Positions 45,581-55,633 of a stretch of DNA of 64,000 nucleotides are shown here, in pieces (within the stretch, counting starts at the first letter, position 1; each line of letters opens with the position of its first letter). The stretch lies in the NCBI GenBank assembly GCA_019426215.1, contig WHWC01000104.1, positions 1 through 64,000 on the forward strand. The letters are read 5' to 3'. Below the pieces are notes generated by a model. That model was not told the DNA's origin, did no database searches, and saw nothing but the letters and a program-made list of their open reading frames with translations. The stretch comes from Buddleja alternifolia. Its lineage: Eukaryota; Streptophyta; Magnoliopsida; Lamiales; Scrophulariaceae. The position numbers and the translations under genes are program-made.

Positions 45581-48370
45581 TGAGAGTCCACAAAATATGG
45601 AAACACTCACACACCTCCATAAACACCTAATAGGCATATATATATATTTTATATTTTATATTAGACTCCTTCCATCTTTATTCTCTTCCATAGTTAATTA
45701 GATCCACTAATTAACAAATAAGATCTTTCCATATATTTGAGATTCCTCCCAAATATACAAGATCTTTCCATAAAATTTGTCAACTATAAATAGAATAGAT
45801 CTTACCATATCCATGATAATTATCCTAATATATATTTATAAGATCTTTCCATATCAATTAGTTACCTAATTCATTAGAATAGATCCTACCAAATATATTA
45901 TAAGATATTTATTAAATATACATATATACATAGACTTGGTGAACAAGATAAAATCTTCCACCAAAGTCAAATACATACACGCCTAGCGTGTATTATGTAT
46001 ATATATATCTCTTTCCTCTTTCACATATTAATTAATTAGACCACTAAATAATTAATTAGTCTTTCCCAATTTAATAATCTAATATTAAATTATAAGACTA
46101 TTATTAATTAAGACCACTTAATTAATTTATATCTTTTTCCCAATTTATTAATTCCAATTAATTAATCCCTTCATTAATTCACAAAGAATTAACTTAGCCA
46201 ATAGGTACTATACTAAGTATTGTGTGTGACCCCTTAGGCTCATTAACAAGCTAGCAATAAGTCCTTCCATAGGCTCGATTAATTATTCATAATGATTAAC
46301 TAGGCCTTGGATTAATTTCACCAATTAACCCAAGGTACCTATTGGTCGTGGTTCGATCTCTAGCAACGCCGCCACGATTTCCAAGATGTTAACAATGAAA
46401 ATACAAATCTATCCAGATTTTGATCTTTGTGTGAGTCGAATCTCTCCATCTTTTTTTCGTCTAAGAGCTAAGGCTTCGCGATGGTCGAAACCCTAGTAGC
46501 CTCGAAAACTATGACTATGTTAGTTCAACTAATGATCTGGTCTTCTAAGCAGGGATCACTAATCCCTCTTATAAGATAATGCTTTGGCCAGAGACTTTTC
46601 GATCATTCAGCCTCAACAACATAGGAAATACCGGGTACTCGTGACCCTGGATGAATCTTCTCTGACTGTCAATTGTTCCACTGTACTACCAGACTATACC
46701 CAATATACATGCCGTATTACTCTCTTGGAGTGCACGTGCATATCAAAGCAGAGTGGGTAGTACTCTTTCTAATGACATCTCACGAGTGGGTAGTAACCTT
46801 TCCAATGACATCTCAGGTCTAAGGAATATCTCACACTACGAAACCGAAGGATTCCAAGTTCGACAGCACCAATGAGAAATCCTTGCGGAGTCGTTCAATT
46901 CCATACCAAGTATGAATCTCCATACATGTATTGCCATACCAACCATCGATAATGGAACGCGTCGACCTCTTAGGAGAGTATACATGCACGAATAAGTCTT
47001 GGCTAGGCCAGTGATATCCCACATCTCACAGCCTCTATGACTTGGAACTTGTTTAGGATTACGGTCTTTGAAAGCATTCCTTATGTATCCCGACTGCTCC
47101 CCTAACCATATGTAATCCATGGGATCTTTATCTATACTCCTTGAGTAGTCAACGATAAAGAAGCATTCCGTAAAAGGTTTGATATAATCTAAGGGATAAG
47201 ACTGACATAGTGCTAATGTTCAAGCCAACAGATGGCTCGCTGGGCACATAACACCTTCATGCTACGCAGAAGCAAGCTTTTGATGGGTTTGGTGAGTCGG
47301 ATCAAAATAGGGTCAAGTCGAGATGCCAAGATAGAGCCAAGATGGGTCAGGATAGATTGGAATTGCGAAATAGGGCTGAGGTTGACCGGGATCGCAAAAG
47401 GATAGAAAGGAGTAAAAAAAATGGAGCTGGGGAGCCGCTCCCAAGCTCCACTTTATGGAGCCCAGGCACGGACCGGGTTTATCCCTAGCACCAGGAATTA
47501 GCACACAGGCACGAATGTGCAAAACTATGCTCAATTGTTGACAAATTTTGGCGAGTTTTTGACTTGGGGTGCAAATTTGGCGGATTTTTCGCATATTTAT
47601 GTCCTAGTTTGATTATAATTATTTTTATTGTGCTTAGGAATTATTCCCTTTGTTAAGTAGGATTGTTTTCCTAATTTGTTAGGATTTGGACTTCTCCACC
47701 ATAAATATGAGAACTCTTCTTGTAATTGTAGTCTAAGTTGGCTCGTGGACTTAAGCAATTATGCCAAACCACGTTAAAATCCTCATGTTTATGCTTAGTT
47801 TTCTTGTTTCTTGATTATTTCTTCGTGCTCTGATGCTACCATGCCTTACAGCTTTTATTTTAAAAATATGATGAAATACATCTTGAAGAGGCAAATCTGC
47901 GGATTTAGGGAATCTTTACCAGGGTGGACGTGATGGAGTGGTAAGCTAAATAGAGAAACTTATACAGAAAGAGAAGAACAAGAAAGATGACACCAGGTTT
48001 AGTGGCGGCGGAAAAAGACGAAGGGGAAACCACAATTTAAGGTTTACTTTGGTATTTTCTTACCTTTTTTCCTTTTATTTTCTGATTTTGTACTTTTATT
48101 TTGCTGACATAGCACGGGTGAATTGTAGACTAGAAGAAGTGTGGGCTTAAACTAACTTATTAAATTGGGCTTATTTTTTCAAGATCCACATATGGGCCAT
48201 TTTAATTTTTTTTATTTTAATTAGTATTAATGCAAAAGATTTACATATATATAATTAGGTATTATATACTTATATATAATCATGTATCCCTATCGTGTCG
48301 TATCCTAGAATTTTTTAAAATCCGTATTGTGTCGTACTCGTACTACTATATTTGTACCCGTGCATCCTAG
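44808..48370. mobile_element. hAT element with a solo LTR inside
   Basis: TIRs CTAGAATGCACGGATACA and (inverted) CTAGGATGCACGGGTACA; flanking 8-mers CTTATGAT (44800-44807) and CTAATGAT (48371-48378) differ at one base. After removing the 2.2-kb solo LTR only about 1.35 kb of hAT DNA is left and no transposase is readable. The subterminal parts repeat cggatac/gtatccg motifs. The stretch 47550-47840 (ttgctgtaatt-type LTR text, taaatatgagaactcttctt) may be a further copia LTR remnant. Confidence 0.8.
45050..47259 (+). repeat. Solo LTR 1 (2.2 kb)
   Basis: Begins TGTTGGGATCGGTGGTGCCC, ends CACATAACACCTTCA, and is flanked by a perfect TGCTA duplication (45045-45049, 47260-47264). No internal retrotransposon sequence. 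The start resembles the inverted end of 51009-54442, so the two belong to one family in opposite orientation. A (TA)n run occupies 45546-45578 and a direct repeat with gagtgggtagta occurs at 46753 and 46785. Confidence 0.85.
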
Positions 48371-49557
48371 CTAATGATGCTATTAAACCTACATATAAAG
48401 CCTTTCAAACACAACATATTAAAGTTTTGTCAACTGGAAAAGCCTTTATATGGCCTTAAAGAGGCATTTAGGCAATGGAATCACAAATTTACATTGGTTG
48501 TGAAAACTTTGGTTTCATTGAGTCTAAGGATAAGTATTCCTTGTTCATTAAATCCAGGGGAAGTAGTAATCTCCTAGTATATATCGATGATATCCTCATT
48601 ACAGGGAATGATGATGATTTGATATCTAAGTGTAAAGAATACTCAAATAATACTTTTTTTCATGAAAGATCTTGGTGAGTTGAAGTATTTTCTTGGTATA
48701 GAGGTTGCTTGATCAAAAAATCGTATTTACCTTAACCAAAGAAAATATGTTTTAAAACTTTCAACAAAAACTAGAATGATTGGTAGTAAATCAATAAGTA
48801 TACCTATTGAGCAGAATGTGAAATATACAAATGAAAATGAGTATGGTAGTGATTCTTATGTACATAATGTTTTCTATTTTTTTGAAGTTTGGGTAGATTG
48901 ATATACTTATGTCTAACCATGCCTGATATTTCATATGATGTTCAACTGATTAATCAGTTTATGCACAAACCTACAAAATCTCATCTTGATGCTGTTTTTA
49001 GAATTTTGAGATATCTTAAAGAAAAACCAAGCTTAGGACTTTTGCTGTCATGTCAAAGCAAAATCGAACTCACGGCCTTTTATGACAATGATTGGGCTTC
49101 ATGTCCAATCTCCAGAAATTCTTTAACAGGTTGTGCAATTCAATTAGGTGATTCACTCATATCATGGAAATCAAAGAAGAATGTCACTATTACAAGAAGT
49201 TATGTTAAAGCAGAATATAGAGCTATGGGAACAACAACACAGATTTTTTATGGTTATTTACAATTTTTAAGGATTTGGGATGTAATGATCTTCAGCAGAC
49301 AACCTTCTACATAGACAGCAAGTCAGCAATGCAGATTGTAGCTAATCCAGTATTACATGAATGAACTAAACATTTGGAGGTTGATTGTCACTTTATTTAA
49401 GATAAGATTTAAGAGGAAAAGCTATGTACAAAGTTTATTCCTAGTGCTCTACAGCCAGTTGACATTCTAACAAAGTTATTGTGAAGAATTCAATTTAAAT
49501 TTTTGCTTAAGATGTTGGATGTCTTTAACTTGTATAGACAACCAATTTGAGAGGAAG
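48371..49557 (+). pseudogene. Copia RT (C-terminal half) and RNase H
   Basis: After the hAT the frame continues NDAIKPTYKAFQTQHI, then jumps to VCQLEKPLYGLKEAFRQWN: about 150 RT codons are deleted at about 48425. Then LLVYIDDILITGNDDDLISK (YIDD catalytic motif), MKDLGELKYFLGIEV, RLIYLCLTMPDISYDVQLIN, FMHKPTKSHLDAVFRILRYL, and RNase H LTAFYDNDWASCPISRNSLT, YIDSKSAMQIVANPVLHE. Frame shifts near 48670 and 48880. Confidence 0.85.
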
Positions 49558-49757
49558 TATTGAAAGTGTTATATAGCACTTTTGTTTAAAGTAATTTGTC
49601 CGTTGGGTCAGTTACTTTTAATTTTTTGTTAATTTGAGTAGCTTAAGTATAAAAGCTTCTCTTTCCGTTTCTTGTAATTCAGTTTTATAATTCAATCAGT
49701 AAAAAAAAATTCTTCTTTCTTTTCTCTTCATCAATGTCAATTATGATCTTCTGAACA
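49558..49757 (+). repeat. 3' LTR of the short-LTR copia
   Basis: 200 bp, aligned with 39690-39900 over nearly full length (shared taagtataaaagct, tcttctttcttttctcttca). Confidence 0.9.
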
Positions 49758-51008
49758 GCTTCTAAGAGCAACAAGGATAAGAGAGGGGACTCAAGCAAAG
49801 GTGGGAAAGATAAGTAGGACAATCATAATCAACATAACAAGGCCCCTCCCAAGGGAGGAACAACGAGCACCTCCGCAGCACACAAAGATTACAAGCTAAG
49901 AAACAAAGTTTGGTACCCAAAGTTTGCTGCCACTTGTCCAAGGTTGCACATGATTAAGGAATACCTAAAGTTGGGCCTTTGTCAGCAATTCTTGAGGAGA
50001 ATTAAGCACCAACGAATGAGGAGTCGAGAACGAACCAATTCATCTCACTCCAATTCCCTAACACACTAAAGACGAAGGTGGTGCCAAGAATATCAAGCAA
50101 GGGGCTTATGTATGTCAAGGAACACATTAATGGGCGATGCGCCAAGACAATGGTAGTCATAGGAACCTCACAAAAACTTCGCGACGGAAGAAGAGGCTAA
50201 ACAGTTGGGACTCCAAGTCACTCAGGTCAAGGGTTGGCTGAAGATGTTGAACACCAATGCCCGACCCACTCACGCCACATCTCGAGTTGTGGAGATGTGC
50301 ATGGGCACTTGCACAGACCAAATAGATTTTTAGGTGGCACTGATGGACGATTTCAAGGTTGTGTTGGCATAGACTTCTTACGAAAGAAATTCACATGCCT
50401 TGTTTTGATTTAATGTACATTTTAAAGATGGGCTCTAATGCACTGTGAGTGCACCCAAGTATGATGGAACGGAACGTAGGCAACTATCGGAGATGCAACT
50501 AGACATGTGCATGGAAAAAAGGGGATCTGATGTTCTTGGCGACTTTGAAGGAAGAAAAAGTGGATCACAAAGTGTTGATCCAATCTTGGAATCCCTCATT
50601 CTGCGCACTAGTACTTTTTTTAAAGAAGTGATGGGTAATTTAGGATGTGCATCAACTATCAACCACTTAACAAGGTAATCCTAAAACATAGGTATCCCAT
50701 TTCCTTAATTTGTTGACTTGTTTGATAGACTTGGCGACACAAAGATCTATACGAAGATTGATTTGCAGAAGGGATACTACCTATTCTGGATAGTAGAAGG
50801 AGATTAACCCAAGATGGTGTGCATCATAAGATATTGTTCTTTCGATTGGTTATTCATGCAATTCGGAGTAATCAATGGCACAACAATGTTTTTAAGGGTT
50901 ATGAACAAGATACTTCGTCCATACTTAGACCAAATTCTGATGGCCTACTTCGACAACATAGTGGTTTATAGAAACTTAATTGAGGAGCATGTCGATCATC
51001 TATGCACC
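49758..51008 (+). pseudogene. Gypsy gag end, protease and first half of RT
   Basis: Reads SKSNKDKRGDSSKGGKDK; protease-like NARPTHATSRVVEMCMGT and FQVALMDDFKVVLA near 50260-50370; linker LSEMQLDMCMEKRGSDVLGD; RT LFDRLGDTKIYTKIDLQKGY, RYCSFDWLFMQFGVINGTTM and LRPYLDQILMAYFDNIVVYR. The catalytic YLDD is altered to YFDN. It ends HVDHLCT at the GCACC target site. Chromovirus-type gypsy by wording; lineage not assigned. Confidence 0.82.
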
Positions 51009-52126
51009 TGATAGAGTTAGTACTTAGCGCGCCATTCTCGAAATAACTCTATGACAGTTTTATTATAATAAAGTCCAAACCATTTATGGCATTTTTTAGT
51101 CTTAAATTGTATTTACGTAACTTAAATTAAAGTCCCCTAGGATCATCACCACACATATATAGCTATGGAACATCACCACACAGTGGGGATGTGATGATGG
51201 ATTATGTCTCCAATAGTGTGATCCTTTAATATGTTTCAAGTCATGATAGGGTTCATCAAAATGAGGGATATTGGATGAGCCCCAGAGACTTGCTTGTATG
51301 ATGCAATGTACCTAGTCCCATAAGTACATAGACAACAAAATTTGGTGAATGTATGAGCGTTCCCATTTGAAAAATGGGTAAACTTAACCTCCCCAAGGAA
51401 GTTCCTTAAAATTGGAATCTCAATCGAATCTGGAATTTGCTATAATCATGTATTTAAAGTTATCCTTATAGACCTGAAATTCCATAGGACACCTTGTACA
51501 TGATCCATCATACTTTGATTTATCTCATGATTACTTAGCGGATCATTTATGGGGTGTTTGAGTATGATCTTATCATGTATGGAGATACATGAGAATTGAC
51601 ATGAGATCCATCTCTGATCTAGTGAGTCAATGAATCTCCTATGTGAACATATTGAGTCGACTCAAGAAATCTTCATCCGAGGTAAGATATCTAAAGAGGC
51701 ATATGATTTCCTCTTTCAAATCATCAAAGTTAACCTCACTAGTTATGGAAAACATAGCTGATTGAGTTAGTAGAGTTTCGACTGAGCCATTACTCTACAC
51801 AATCGAAAGATCAAATGGAATGATCTTACTTATGAAAGGATCGTGATTCTGAAAGGCGTGTCTTTACTTATTATTTATGTCTAGATTTTTGTGGCCCATT
51901 GTTAGAAAGTAACCGCGATTTGTAGGTGCCTTGAATTCATGAGGTGATTAATTAAAAGTGTAATTGAACCAAGAAAGATTTAATATAGTGTTTTCCATTT
52001 TTAGAAAGTACATTAGCACTTTCAAGAAAATTCACATACTATTAGCACGTAAATGAGTCTAAGAGGTCACATGTGTTGTGAATAATCAATTTATGAAAAT
52101 TGAGGAAATTAGAAAAGTCTAATGCT

Positions 52127-52336
52127 TTTTTTATTTTTTTTTAAACTCAAGAGGAAGGAGGAAACCCTACATATCTAGCCTAACAAACCTAGGCTGATAG
52201 TTATAATCGTGAACCATAAAGACTCTATCTAGCTCCATAAAGGAGGGGAGCCACAACTTCTGGCAGCCTGGATTCGAACCCAGGACCTTTCACATAAAGT
52301 AAGAGGTGGATACCACTAGACCAACAGGTCTTGGGT
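52127..52336 (-). mobile_element. tRNA-derived SINE
   Basis: Minus-strand 210-bp unit: box A-like tggtctagtggtatcc, box B GGTTCGAATCC (52280-52270), tail of A-rich text (T-rich on plus at 52127-52142). Target duplications aagtctaatgct (52115-52126) and aagtctagtgct (52337-52348), one mismatch. Unlike the 19917-20105 SINE in body sequence, so a second family. Confidence 0.88.
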
Positions 52337-52762
52337 AAGTCTAGTGCTCTTCTAATTAGGAATGTTAATTAGTTGGTAAGATCCAGTTAATTAGGCTTTT
52401 TAATTACTCACGATGGATTAATTAATTAATGGACCTAGATGAGTAGAAGTAGTTTATTTAGTTGGGCTTGACCCAAGTTAAATAAATATTAATTAGTACT
52501 TTGTTAGTAATAATTAAAGTTAGACTTTAATTATTGGATTTAATTAATGAGTTGGATTCTTTAATTAAATTAATATTGAAGTCAAGTATTAAATCAAGAT
52601 AGATAAAATTCTTGGACTCCAAGAGTAAGATGAGAGGCTTGGGCTTGCATTTGGTGGAGGAGGATTTTAATCCTTCTCCAAATTCTTCATGTTGAAGAAT
52701 AAGATAATATGGTTAGATATATAATAAAAGAGTTTGTTATTATCTAACCATTAGTAGAATAA

Positions 52763-53741
52763 GGGAAAAATTCAATTTTCGCCCTCACTTATAACTCAAT
52801 TTCAGTTTTGGTCCCCCATATATTGCACTCAACTAATATACCCCTCATTTATCTCAATTTCATCAGTTTGGTCCCTCCGTTAACTCCTCCACGCAATAGT
52901 TAATGGAGGGCAAATTTTCCTTCCAAAACACACGATTTTGGAGGCAAGAAAGTCAAATTTCAGCATTTTTTTCTTTAATACTAGATTTTAATCCAAAAAA
53001 TCACATCTTCTTCAACAACTAAACACAAAATATGAGCAACTCATCATATTCAACATCAAATTCTCGTTCTTCATTCAATAACTTAAAGAGGAGAAAATGC
53101 AAGCTGAAATCCGAGGGCTCAAGATGAAAGAAAAAAGGATGAAGGAACAAATCCGATCGTTGAAGAAGCATCAACAGAAATCAAGAATTGTGTCAATTTT
53201 GGTTTTCCTACTTGTGGTTGTTTTGATTTGTCTTGTTACCAAAGACAGTCCTATTGTACTAGAAAAGAAAGGAATTTTGCAACTTGTGTGATATACATAA
53301 TGTATTTTGTCATTCTAATTGCAATAAAATGTATTGTCTTCTATTAGCTATTTGCTAACAGTGTACACTACAACAAATACAAACAAAATATATTTGACAA
53401 TCAAGAATCCCCCATGAATTATTGAAAGAAGAACGAGAATTTGATGTTGAAGATGATGTGTTGCTCATGTTTTGTGTTTAGTTGTTCAAGAAGATGTGAT
53501 TTTTTTTGGATTAAAATCTAATTTTAAAGGGAAAAAACGCTGAAATTCGACTTTCTTGCCGCCAAAATCGTGTGTTTGGAGGGAAAATTGGCCCTCCGTT
53601 AACAGTTAGAAGGAGGAGTTAACAGAGGGACCAAGACTGATGAAATTGAGATAAGTGAGGGGTCAATTAGATGAATGCGATATGTGGGGGACCAAAACTG
53701 AAATTGGGGTATAAGTGATGGACGAAAATTGAAATTTTCCC
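52763..53741. mobile_element. Mutator-like foldback element (979 bp) with cargo
   Basis: Perfect 9-bp duplication GTAGAATAA (52754-52762, 53742-53750). The two arms, about 52763-53030 and 53480-53741, are inverted copies of about 260 bp (gggaaaaattcaattttcg versus gggaaaatttcaattttcg at the ends; ggtccctccgttaactcc inside). The 450-bp centre carries the small gene described next. Confidence 0.9.
53032..53291 (+). pseudogene. Small coiled-coil/membrane ORF, probable remnant of a GRF-type zinc-finger gene
   Basis: An ATG at 53032 opens a Ser-rich start, MSNSSYSTSNSRSSFNNLKR, and a shifted frame from 53097 reads MQAEIRGLKMKEKRMKEQIR, SLKKHQQKSRIVSILVFLLV and VVLICLV to TGA at 53289-53291. The order Ser-rich start, then a basic coiled coil, then one hydrophobic helix is that of small plant GRF-type zinc-finger proteins that Mutator-like elements often carry; the Cys-rich finger that should lie between is missing. 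The 64-codon frame has no internal stop. It may be a non-functional passenger or a tail-anchored peptide. Confidence 0.5.
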
Positions 53742-54442
53742 GTAGAATAATGATTAAAAGAGAGTTTATTATTGTTCAACTTGTGTTAAGATAATAATAA
53801 ATAGAGTTAATCATAATCCAACTACTAGTATGGAATTGGAATTCTTAGACAATTCAAAATTTTCCATCCCTTACCTATAAATATGAGTAATCAAGAGATC
53901 ACAAATGCACATTATTCTTGTAGAAAAAAATCGACCAAACACAAGAAATAAAAGAAGAAGAAATTGATCCTCATCTCTCTTATAAAACCGTCCCCTAGCC
54001 TATAATTTAGGATATAGTTTGCTCATGCGATGAGCTTAATTCACATACATCCCCCCCCCCCCCCCCTCTTTCACAAAGGAGCCTAGATTAGAATATCTAT
54101 AATTACACCATTGGCTAGCTCCAATAATAGGGTAACTGGGAACTCAAGAAGGTGTAGATACACTTAGAGGTGCGACAGTTGGGGCGCTTGTATCGGAGAT
54201 ACAAAATAGATGGGCACTTGGATCTTGGAAGCGGGGAAGGCGACTTGGAGTTGATGGGTTGAATAGATCCAACCGAAATTAAGAATAAGGGAGCTTTTGC
54301 TGTAGGTAAGAATATTTATTCCTTTAATTAGAATGAATCAAATCTAGCAGATTAAATCCATTGCAGGGTGATTTGTTTGAGATATGTTGAAACTTTTTAA
54401 TTCTGCTGCTTCAAGTCACCACGGGGATGTCCCAACCCAATA

Positions 54443-55630
54443 GCACCATCTTCCAAGTATTGCCGGAGAAAGAGCTCTGTGTCAAGAAGGAGAAGTGCTT
54501 GTTCGCGAAGATGAAGGTGCCATTCTTGGGGTATGTTATCGGAAATGGAAGGCTTCAATTGACGAAGCAAAAGTGCGAGCCATTATGCAATGGGAGCCAC
54601 CAACTTAGGTGATAAAGTTGTGGTCGTTCCTCGATCTGGTGAATTACTATCGACACTTCATAAATGACTACTCGACACAAGCAGCCTCATTGACGGACCT
54701 ACTAATGAAGAACAAGTTATGAGTATGGTCCAAAGAGTGTCAAAGCACCTTAAAGGGCTTGAAGGCGGAGGTGAGCAAAGAGTCAGTTCTTGTTTTACCC
54801 AACTTTGGTAAAAGCTTCGAGTTACACACAGATGCCTTTGACTTTTCCACTAGAGGAGTGGTAATGCAATAGGGGCATTTATTCGCGTTCGAGACCTAAA
54901 AGCTCAACAACACAGAACAACACTACCAGTGTAACAGAAAAGATAACGAACATCATCCATTGACTTAGGGGGTGACATTATTACTTGTTGGGTTCCCATT
55001 TTATAATCAAAATTGGCAAAATCGGCACAAGTTACTTCTAGACACAAAAGAAGCTATTTTCAAAACAAGGATGGTGACAAGATTGCTTGGCGGAGTTCGG
55101 CTACATGTTGGAGTACAAACCCAAGAAGACCAACATAGAAGCCGAAGCTTTGTTTCCAAAAGTCGTGGTCGTGGTGACCACCTTAGCCAAAAGGGACATT
55201 AAGAAACTTACCAATGAAGGGTTGGAGCACGACCCGTTGGCTAAGCAATTGATGACACTAGCCGAGGAAGGGAAGACATGTCGATTTTTTATTAGAGAAC
55301 AATATACTCTACACCAAAGAACAACACCTATATGTCGCCAAAAACTTATGGAAGGACTCAATTAAAAAATGCCACGACACCAAGTGAGCGGGATATCTGG
55401 GTCATAAGCGTATAATGGATTTATTAAATACGATATACTATTGGCTCCTAGATAGTGAATCAATAGTCGGCGGGCCTATTGGAACCTTATCCATCCCCAA
55501 CTTTCCTTTTGAGTCCGTCTCGATGGATTTATTTAACGCATTGCCAAAGTACAAAGGATTCGGCCCCATCAAGGTGCTGATAGATCAATCTTCCTAATAC
55601 GGGATGTTTCTATCGTGTAAAAAACAATGT
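54443..55630 (+). pseudogene. Gypsy RT end, RNase H and integrase start
   Basis: Continues IFQVLPEKELCVKKEKCLFA, FLGYVIGNGRLQLTKQK, then RNase H-type LTDLLMKNKL, ELHTDAFDFSTRGVVMQ, and integrase zinc-region text DPLAKQLMTLAEEGKTCRFF and SVSMDLFNALPKYKGFGPIK (55521-55580). Stops and shifts are frequent. It breaks off near 55630, where CACTA sequence begins; the integrase core and 3' LTR are missing. Confidence 0.82.
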
Positions 55631-55633
55631 TGA

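Larger units (their letters stand above)
39690..49757 (+). mobile_element. Copia LTR retrotransposon with multiple nested insertions
   Basis: Target duplication GCTTC at 39685-39689 and 49758-49762. LTRs 39690-39900 and 49558-49757 are short, start TATTGAAAGTGTTAT and end in ACA. The primer site tggtactagagc (tRNA-Met type) adjoins the 5' LTR; a purine tract gagaggaag precedes the 3' LTR. Inside are gag (40061-42580), protease (43160), integrase (43750-44460), RT (48400-48900) and RNase H (48889-49450). Insertions at 40794-41737, 42008-42392, 42719-43140 and 44808-48370 account for more than half its length. Confidence 0.9.
51009..54442 (-). repeat. Solo LTR 2 (about 2.2 kb without nested elements)
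   Basis: Inserted in gypsy RT with a perfect GCACC duplication (51004-51008, 54443-54447); joined flanks give HVDHLCT-IFQVLPEKELCVK in frame. On the minus strand it starts TATTGGGTTGGGACATCC and ends TACTAACTCTATCA, parallel to solo LTR 1. Net length after subtracting the SINE and the Mutator element is close to the 2210 bp of solo LTR 1. A C-run (about 16 Cs) lies at 54051-54066. Confidence 0.8.

Noticed and set aside
47313..47594. Minus-strand 93-codon ORF in the hAT element
   Set aside because: It has no recognised domain and overlaps GC-richer noncoding hAT DNA; not a transposase fragment as far as I can tell.
52255..52340. A tRNA gene on the minus strand
   Set aside because: Boxes A and B are present but the acceptor stem does not pair, the unit continues into a non-tRNA body with an A-rich tail, and target duplications flank it; it is a SINE.
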